The notes beneath the pieces were generated by a model. The model ran no database searches and had not been told where the DNA came from. It was given only the letters and a program-made list of their open reading frames with translations. From Prorocentrum cordatum (taxonomy: Eukaryota; Sar; Dinophyceae; Prorocentrales; Prorocentraceae), in assembly GCA_963575745.1 (NCBI GenBank), contig CAUYUJ010000203.1, positions 486,577-550,576 on the forward strand: 64,000 nucleotides of DNA, read 5' to 3'. The translations under genes and the position numbers were made by a program. Position 1 is the stretch's first letter, and each line of letters begins with the position of its first letter. Shown one piece after another: positions 56,901 through 64,000 of this stretch.

Positions 56901-57719
56901 GGCCGGCATCGGGTGCGCGCCAGCGGCGCGGGCTCTGTGTGGGCCCACCTCCACCGCTGCGGGCACCTCCCTCGGGTGGCCTTTGTGGGGGTGGGGCGAG
57001 ACCTCCTTCTCCTCTCCACTCCCTCTGGAGTCGTCTACCTCCTCCTCCTCCTCCTCCTCCTCCTCCTCCTCCTCCTCCTCCTCCTCCTCCTCCTCCTCCT
57101 CTCCTGGCCCTCCTCCGAAACGCGGAGAGAGGAGCTGCGGCGACGGGGCTGCCCGCACGCTTCCAGGGCCGACGAGAAGGCGCGAAGGCTCCGCGGTCTG
57201 GCGCACCGGCTTCTGCGGGGCGCCCCGCATAGCTCCAGCTGCTCCTCGGGGGCGAGGTGCGAGCGGGGGAGGCCGAGGGAGGGGGAGCGGGAGGGCAAAG
57301 GGAGGGAGAGGAGGAGGAGGAGGAGGACGGACGGAGCAGGAGGAGGGGGGGTATGAGTACGAGTATGACCATGTGGCAGAGCCGACGATGAAGATGAGTG
57401 AATGGGGGAGGGAGGGCGGGAGGGAGGGGGAAAAGGCGCAACAGGACACGGGTGACCAAAGGGACGAGGGGTGGAAAGTACCGATGCCGCCACGCACCCC
57501 TGCCTCGTTTCCGCCGTTGTCTCGAGCCTCCCGGGGGGCTCGTCGCCCCGGCTGGGTTCGCCTCGAAACTCTCGTCAGAACGCGCCCCAGGAGGAAAAGG
57601 GTCCAGACCCCCCCGCACGGGGCTGCCCTGCCCTTGTCCTTCGAACTCCCAGCCAGCACCCCCTCGTCCCTTTGAGATCATCCGTCCTCCTCGCACGTAG
57701 ATCGGAAAGAGTTCGTAGT
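56901..57719. other. no gene; (CTC)n tract
   Basis: CTC triplets at about 57037-57102; GGA- and GGGA-rich DNA at 57250-57440. Low-complexity frames only. Confidence 0.5.
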
Positions 57720-57826
57720 CGCTTAGCTCGCTCGATCGTCCAGTTGCTGCAGTAGCTGCGCTCTGGCAGCACAGGCATGCTGTGCAATCATCGTTGGATC
57801 AACATTGGCCTGACTCCGAGTTCTAG

Positions 57827-58582
57827 TTATATAAATAGAAACTCAAAATCAGGCGCTGCCATATCTTTGGCGATCCTCAGCCTACGATCAAGTAAGACCT
57901 CGGACGGAGTCGACGAGACCCAAAAAGCTTGCACAGCACCCCACAGCAACGGACAAGACAAATAAGGTTTTTGCGTGTCGCACTCATTGGGGCAACCGAA
58001 TTTACAGGGGATAATGATATGTCGAACCCTCCGCTCCGTCGTCCAACCCCCCACCACCGTCTTAATAGTCGAGGCCTGCCAGGAGGGCGGCAGGGCACTG
58101 AGACACTCTTTGAGCATCTTCCAGCTGCACGCAGCCTTGGCCTGGGGAGAAAGAGGCGCAGCAGTCCACGTCTCCATTCGCTTAAATATGGTGTCTCCTA
58201 GATTTCCCTGGAAAAGCTCAGCCTCCAGGTGCCTCGAGATCGTCCTTTGAACAGGGACGAGAGGACCCCCGTCCGCAGCCTGGAGCCTCTGCGCCTCACT
58301 GAGAGCATCCATGGCGAGAGCAACAGGACGGGCAAGACGGCGGGAGGAGGAGAAGCCATCAGCAGCGGCAGCAAGCTCCTGGACGTATGATGGCTCGATC
58401 CAGCGCTCAGGCTCCCACTTGCCCTGGATCCACATCTTCATTGGCAACAATTCTCTCGCCGCCTGCTGCTGGGCCTTCCACAACGAACGCCAATTCGTGA
58501 TCGTCTGTCTGGAAGTGCGCAGGAGAGCCGCGAGCGATTGAACAAGCATTGACTGCGGGCGAATCTTCGACCACTGTCGCAA
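57827..58582 (-). pseudogene. LINE C-terminal region with zinc motif
   Basis: A 251-codon open frame (SLAALLRTSRQTITNWRSLW ... CKFGCPNECDTQKPYLSCPLLW ... DRRLRIAKDM) in a different frame from the preceding reverse transcriptase piece. The C-x3-C-x7-8-C arrangement is the zinc-binding region found after LINE reverse transcriptases. Beyond 57827 faint similarity continues out of frame to about 57720. Confidence 0.6.
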
Positions 58583-58932
58583 GGCGAGCAGTTGAGATAG
58601 GGAAAAAAGAAGGCAGGGAGGTGGAGTATCTCATGGAGAGCCCACGACTCCCATCTCAGGACAGACTGTGGCATGCAAGAAAGCTGGGAAAGGTAGCCGA
58701 ACTTCGACACAGCTCTCGAGTTGTACAAAGTGACAGCGATCGAGGGGGCGGCCTTAGTCGCAGCTAACTCTTTGACAACCACAACCCACTCACGAAACGC
58801 ACGACGCCACATCAACTCTCTCGGTGCTGCTGGGCCGATCCACGCCACAATATATTCCGCCGCTGAAACAATTGGCATCGCTGCCCATCTCGGGACGAGC
58901 TGGCTCAATATGCTCTGGACTTGCTCAGCTAG

Positions 58933-59948
58933 CTAGGAGGTGAGAGGGGCAGAGACAGGGATGATCTGGCACTTCGGAATTTTAAGCCAAAGGCCAGCAA
59001 GCAGACGCGCAGCATAAAATGTGCCCGACAATCTTGTTAGTGCCGCGAGCTCCCTCACCGCCACCCCCACATCATCCGCACAAACCCCCACCTCCGACCC
59101 AGGGTGCTTACGGAGCCTGCTGCGCATGTCCCGAATTAGAGGGTCCATCGCCAACGCCCACAAGCTGCCACTGGACGGGTCACCCTGCATCACTCCTGAG
59201 TCAATTTGGCAGAACGGGAGCAACAACCCCTGAAGTGCAACACGAGCCGTCGCAAAGGCATAGGTGGCATGCGGGAAGAGGCGAAAACCTGCAGGAAGAC
59301 CAGCCAGCTCTAGAACCCTCCAGAGAAACATATGGATCAGAGAGGGGAAAGCATTGCCAATGTCGAGGAGAAGGAGAAGAGGGAGGTTAGTAGCCGCCGA
59401 GGGGAGCATGCTGGCAATCCTAGCCGAGGACTCTAGCAGGGTTTGTTGTCAAGGAAGTTCCTTCCTGCCACAAATCCACGCTGGTCACTATGCAACTCCT
59501 TTGACAGGGTCGGCTTGAGACACTGATTGCATGCTGCTGACAAAATCTTGACGTCAGTGTTTTTGAGGGCCAAGGGTCTGGTAGTGGCAGGCTCGCGAAC
59601 CACAAAGCTCGTATCTTTCACCTTCCTGCCCTTGGGAGCGAAAACCAGCAGCAAGCCATTTAATTCAGGAGGGGGAGGGAGTCCCGAAAAGAGTTCCAGA
59701 AGAAGACCGTGGAGCACAGGCACAGCTAACTTCGCACTCTTCCACGCCGGGTACGGTAGCCCATCAGGGCCAGGGGCCGTAGGAGAGGCATGCATGAGCG
59801 CATTGCGCAGCTGCTCCTCTGACGGTGACTTCAGATCTGACCATTCGAACTGCGTTACATGCGTAGACAGATACGCATCTAAATGCTTAAACGGGGCTGA
59901 CTTCGGCGCAAATGCGGGGGCCCAGTGCTCTCTGAGGGCTTCTTTCAC
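58933..59948 (-). pseudogene. reverse transcriptase domain, broken
   Basis: The first frame (59948-59433) has APGPDGLPYPAW, VFAPKG, TRPLALKNTDVKILSA and DQRGFVAGR, the usual early reverse transcriptase blocks. A frame change near 59410-59433 leads to 59409-58933 with LLLDIGNAFPS, GVMQGDPSSGSLWA and the catalytic VCADDVGVAV (DD). A stop at 58933 ends this frame, after which similarity continues to about 58440. Catalytic motifs are intact but continuity is lost. Confidence 0.8.
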
Positions 59949-59949
59949 G

Positions 59950-59977
59950 AGGAGAGGAGAGGAGAGGAGAGGAGAGG
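59950..59977 (+). repeat. (GGAGA)n insertion in LINE ORF
   Basis: About five AGGAG/GGAGA pentamers lie where the frame of the LINE protein changes between 60240-59960 (... LQGLVDPSGVTLSS) and 59948 onward (ALREHWAPAFAP). Expansion of this tract probably caused that frameshift. Confidence 0.7.
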
Positions 59978-60282
59978 GTCACACCCGAGGGGTCAACAAG
60001 GCCCTGGAGGGGGAGAGTCTTTCCTTTCGGAACCCAGAGCTTCCCCCGTCGCCGTTCAGCCTTCATAAATGCACGCAGCCTCTTGCGTTCCAGAAAGGGT
60101 GTCGACTCAGCCTGGACCTCTTCCTGGGCCCTGGCGAGACGGCTGGCAAGCACTTCTTGCTGCAACTGTTCATACTGCCTACGAAAGTGTATTGGGTCAA
60201 TCAGAGAGACCGCGGTGACAGGGCCCTCTTCAAGCCTCATGAGGTCCTTCGCAATAGCAGCTTTGGACAGCAGTTTCCGTCC

Positions 60283-60975
60283 TCCTCCTCCTCCTCCTCC
60301 TCCTTCTCCTTCTCCCTCTCCTCCCCCTCCTCATCCTCAAGCACTCGATCCTCCTGTCCTTCCTGCTCCAGGGCGACGGAATCGATGCACATCCACGGGA
60401 GGCATATACGCCAATCCTGGGCCCAAGGTGGGCCTGACCAGAGTCGTGAACAGAATTCACGGCGGGAGGTGTTGTCCCACTTTCACACTTTAGGGGCCGT
60501 TGCAGGGCCCCAGACGCGGCGAAACGCGACTCGAGACAGAAAAGACCTTTGGGGTATGAGATGCGACAAAATCGCGACGTCAGGTTCTGGGTTCTGGGGA
60601 CAGAGAAATGGCCCGAAAGGCGGTGGCGACGAGGAGAGAGAGAGAGAGGAGGAGGAGGTAATGGAGGAGGAGGAGGAGGAGGAGGAGGAGGAAGAGGAGG
60701 AGGAAGAGGAGAGGGAGAAGGAGGAGGAGCAGGAGGAGGAGAGGAGGAGGAGGAGGAGGTGGAGGAGGAGGTGGGAGGAGCAGCGGAAGGGAGAGGAAGG
60801 AGGGCGCGCATCGGGAAAAAGGAGAAGCACGGGCAGGGAAAAGGAGGAGGAGGAGGAGGAGGCGGAGGAGGAGGAGGAGGAGGAGGAGAGGAGGAGGAGG
60901 AGGAGGGAGGAGGAGGAGGGAAGGAGGAGGAGGAGGAGGAGGAGGAGGAGGAGGATGCGGAAGGGAGGATCGAGA
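60283..60975 (+). repeat. (CTC)n and (GGA)n microsatellites
   Basis: CTC at about 60283-60310, then, after about 320 bp, imperfect GGA/GAG from about 60640 to 60955. These can pair as an inverted repeat on one strand. The Glu- or Arg-rich frames here are artefacts. Confidence 0.9.
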
Positions 60976-61077
60976 GGCGAAAGGGAGGATGATGAGGAGG
61001 AGCAATAGGATGGGGACGGAGAAGATGGGGCCCAGGACCCACTCTACAGCCTCCAATGCAATCGGCGGACAAGGTCC

Positions 61078-61407
61078 GTGTGCCTCAGGCTGCCGCGCGG
61101 GAAGATCTCGAACGTCCATCGAGGCACCGCCCTGCCAAGATCCGACTTGCCGCAGGAGAGCGGCGAGGAGGACAAGCAGGTCCAGCAACTGATCGGCGGC
61201 CAATTCCCGCGTGGGGCCTTGTGGCGCGTGCAGGTTTCAAACGTTCATCGAGGCACCGCCCTGCCAAGATCTGCCCTGCCGCAGGAGGGCAGCGCGGCTG
61301 ACAAACTGGGCTGGCGGCTGAGCGGCCCCCCTGTTCCATCGGAACGAGGAGGCGTTCTGAGAAAATGCGTGCCACTCTCTCGTCTTCTTTCCTCCTCGCA
61401 CGTATAG
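61078..61407 (+). CDS. small frame with in-frame 129-bp duplication
   Basis: A 109-codon plus-strand frame contains SNVHRGTALPRSDLPQE and, exactly 43 codons later, SNVHRGTALPRSALPQE. The DNA words (ACGTCCATCGAGGCACCGCC, CTGCCAAGATC, CTTGCCGCAGGAG) are nearly identical between copies. The multiple-of-three spacing is compatible with coding but is weak evidence. No family recognised. Confidence 0.3.
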   Translation: MCLRLPRGKISNVHRGTALPRSDLPQESGEEDKQVQQLIGGQFPRGALWRVQVSNVHRGTALPRSALPQEGSAADKLGWRLSGPPVPSERGGVLRKCVPLSRLLSSSHV

Positions 61408-64000
61408 CCATGGCGTGGCCAAACGGTCCACTCATCAGCAGGCGCCTCGGAACAACATTTGCACTCTCTCTCTCTCTCCCTCTCTCTCTTTCTCTCTCTC
61501 TTTTTGTTTTCTCTCTCTGTCTCTCTCCCTCTGGCGTCAGACAGGAATCCGCTCAGGATGAGTCCCCAGTTGGTTGCCTCTAGGACAGCTCCCCTGACAG
61601 CACTTCCCTCGAGCAGCATTCGGCCACGGCGAGGGCACGGGAGATGTGGGATGGTCGGAGGGAAAGGGGCGCTGCGAGGCGAGGCTCCGACAGGCGTCCA
61701 CAAAGGTGGCCCTGTGAGAGCGTTGCGATTGGGCTGGATCCCAGTATACACTTCGGTTCCCCGTATGATTCGTGCGCGGGAAAGCATGCGGACGAAGAGG
61801 GCGGCTGACGACGACGACGACGACGACTCCGACAGTGGCGGCGACGACGACGACGACGTCGACGACGACGAAGAGCAAGGATGGGAAGGGAAGAGGAGGA
61901 GGGTATGGCCAAAGAAAGCAGCGAACGAGACTCAAGGAAAGGGCACACGAGATCCGCGGGTCTCGGGGGCTCCTCCTCCAACCGCCGGTGGTAGCCGTAC
62001 GCCACGTGGCCGAGCCTTGGCGGGGGGGTGGCGGCGGTCGCTGAGTGACCCAGCATGGGAGACCCCGAATCCCCCCTCTCCCCTTGACCTCCCCCGCTTC
62101 CTCCTCCCGTCGTCGTGTTCGTCGTCGTGTTCGTGGTCGTCGTCGTCGCCGTCGTCGCGCATCGTCATCGTCATCCCGGAGACGGCAGGCGATGGCTGAG
62201 AATCGCAAGCCCCCGCCTGCAGCCGAAGCAAGCGCGGCCGCGAGGGGGCGCTGCGGGACACGAGCAACAAAGGCAGAGGCAGCGGTGCCGAGCGCGCGTC
62301 GCTGGCGCGCGCCGGCACCGACCTCTCTGGGCCGCCTGCTTCTGAGCAGCATCACGGCCGCGCTCCCCGGGTGTCTGCTCTTCCCGGGCCGCCCGGTGGA
62401 GCGAGGCAGTGCTGCCGTGGAGTAGCGCTCCCGCACGGGGGCGCTGCCGGGCAGGCGCCCGCGCGCCCGCAGCAAAGAAGGGCGTACTTCGCACGCCGAG
62501 CACACGCACTGGGTTGCCACCGGTCGGTGCGGCGGGAGCCTGCACGGCTCAGGCCCGCGCGAGGAGCCTCTGTTCCGATGCCCGTGGCGTGGGAACATAT
62601 GCACAGGTACGCACATATCTCTCCGACCGTGGCATCTCACACACCTCTCCCTCTCTGTCCGTTTTCTGTCTCCCTTTCCGTGCTCACCGCATTCCCGTCT
62701 CTCCCACTCGTCGTTCCCATGATCGCTCTCCTTCTCCCACTCGCTCGCTCTCTCCCTCTCTCTCTCTATCCATCTCTCTGTTTCCTTCCTCTCTCCCTCT
62801 CTCGCAAAGAATTCCTCACATGGAACACGGATGCTCGTCTCCGAACGCCCGCTACAATCATTACGCACACGGCACCACGCCGCCCTGGACGTCACTTCAT
62901 GTCTACCACGAGGAACCTTACCCTTGCTCCGCGTTCGCCCCGCTAGGTAATGACGCTGCCACCGCAACCTATTACACGACCGTGCAGACGCACATGCATC
63001 CACCACCGCACGCTCGCAGCGGAAGGAGCGCGTCGATCCCGAATTCCGGCACCGGGCCTGCACGTGATCTCCCGCGTCGCACACCGAGCGCGCCACTCCC
63101 ACGCAGCTGGGGACGAGGAGGGCCTCTGCAGCCCGCCCGCCTCCGGGCGCGCCCCCCCCAAAGACTCCCAGGGCCCGGCCTCCAGGGCCCGCCTGTGAGG
63201 CCGCGCGCCTGTGAGCGGACTGCCCTGCAGCCCCGCAGTGTTCCCAAGGCCGCCTCCGCGCGGTGAGCCTCGGAGGACGCCCGTCGGGACCCCCCCCCAC
63301 AGAACTCCTCGCCCCCTCCCCCCTTGCCCCATCCTCTCCTCGTCCCTCCCCCCTTCCCCCTCCTCCTCTCCGTCTTCCCCCCCCCCAATCCCTGCCTCCT
63401 TCACAAATAAGCAATATGAATCGTACTCTCCCTGCTCCCCTGAAGTTGTCCGGAAGATCTCCCACCCCCTCCGCGCGTATTCAATTACACCCGTGACTTT
63501 ACACATTGATGTGTCTCATGATGTTTCTTATGGATTGTTACAATCCGATTGTTTTCGGTGTTTCAAAACGGTGCTCCCGCTGCAGCGTTGGCCTCATCTT
63601 CGGATAGGCGCTTTGCTCCCGTCGTTCAGAATTGGCGCTAACGCGGACCACTTTTCTGAATCCGAGCCTTGCGTCATTGTGGTCCTCCCTCGTTCTCCCT
63701 CCTCCGCCTTTCCCTGGTACCCTTGTTCCTCCCGCTCCTTCCACTCCAGATCCTGTTGCTGCTGTTCGTCTCGCCCCAGCGCGGGCAACTTTTCAGCAAC
63801 CGAAACTTTCTTCATCATTGTCGCCCCCCTCTAATCCCCTCCTCCGCCTTCCCCTGATTATCCTTTTCCTCCCGATCCGTCCGCTTTAATCCCTGCTGCT
63901 GTTGTTCGTCCTCATCCTTTTCCTCCCGCTCATCCTCCTGCTCACCCACCCATTGTCTTCCTGTGCACGCAGCTCCCATTTTTCCGGTTGCGCATGACAC
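61408..64000. other. no supportable gene; (CT)n and GAC tracts
   Basis: CT dinucleotide tracts at about 61466-61530 and 62745-62815, GAC triplets at about 61806-61875, and CGTCGT tracts near 62110-62160. C/T-rich tracts near 63300-63390 and GTTCxTCC-type words at 63700-63950. Frames are low-complexity or short. Confidence 0.5.

Larger units (their letters stand above)
57720..60240 (-). mobile_element. LINE relic with reverse transcriptase
   Basis: Read on the minus strand from 60240: a basic linker (LERKRLRAFMKAERRRGKLW), the reverse transcriptase (59948-58933), the thumb-like region (58908-58438) and a C-terminal zinc motif (CKFGCPNECDTQKPYLSCPL, near 57960-57995). At least three frame changes and one stop break it. 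RNase H is not found downstream and no endonuclease upstream; beyond 60283 lies microsatellite DNA. It faces the plus-strand relic at 56020-56900 and is unlikely to be its missing half because of orientation. Confidence 0.8.

Noticed and set aside
56020-60240. One LINE split into two parts
   Set aside because: The 56.0-56.9 kb piece is on the plus strand and the 57.7-60.2 kb piece on the minus strand, so they are separate insertions or a later inversion. No evidence favours the inversion.

Overview
The window looks like nuclear DNA of a dinoflagellate, possibly a Prorocentrum-like species. This is an inference from style: GC-rich sequence, very low gene density, many decayed non-LTR retrotransposon (LINE) pieces, enormous trinucleotide tracts, pyrimidine-rich tracts in front of candidate splice acceptors, and a possible relic of the dinoflagellate spliced leader just upstream of an intron-free gene. 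I saw no bacterial operons, Shine-Dalgarno-led genes, rRNA, convincing tRNA or CRISPR array. Most long open frames are by-products of microsatellites or minisatellites and are not annotated as genes.

Layout. 1-5.0 kb: pyrimidine-rich DNA, a CCAAGACGG minisatellite, a 73-bp satellite, a (CTC)n-(CAT)n compound tract and a diverged tandem duplication. 5.0-21 kb: two possible short minus-strand exons, then gene-poor DNA with dispersed families: a GGGTCGCG-containing repeat, a palindrome-rich CCTTCTGAGAAGG family, fold-back elements and further CCAAGACGG arrays. 21.5-23.2 kb: plus-strand LINE 3' part with an apparently intact RNase H. 23.8-27.5 kb: second GGGTCGCG repeat, then a tandem two-unit array, one unit of which carries a minus-strand gene for an unrecognised protein built from five ~50-residue repeats. 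29.4-34.6 kb: a plus-strand gene with a 90-residue CxxC/CxxCW unit repeated three times, bracketed by two ~80-bp direct copies of a CTC-derived sequence. 35.3-36.9 kb: LINE RNase H relic (minus). 37-41.6 kb: fold-back elements and short dispersed repeats. 41.7-43.7 kb: a minus-strand membrane-protein gene fragment (PqiA-like) split by a ~1.4-kb intron made of CAT/CTC repeats. 44-46.5 kb: three more CCAAGACGG arrays. 48-50.4 kb: a candidate exon and a frame-broken coding region. 50.5-50.8 kb: a ~300-bp (GTA)n tract. 51.4-52.4 kb: a minus-strand SET-domain gene without introns. 53-55.2 kb: a fold-back element, an unidentified 310-codon frame and an 83-bp satellite. 56-60.2 kb: two LINE relics facing each other. 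60.3-64 kb: GGA and CT tracts and one small duplicated open frame.

The best-supported coding units are the SET gene, the triplicated CxxC gene, the five-repeat protein, the RNase H region and the PqiA-like exon pair. They do not form a pathway. The window is mainly a record of repeat expansion and retrotransposition around isolated genes. All family calls are by eye from motifs; no database search was possible.
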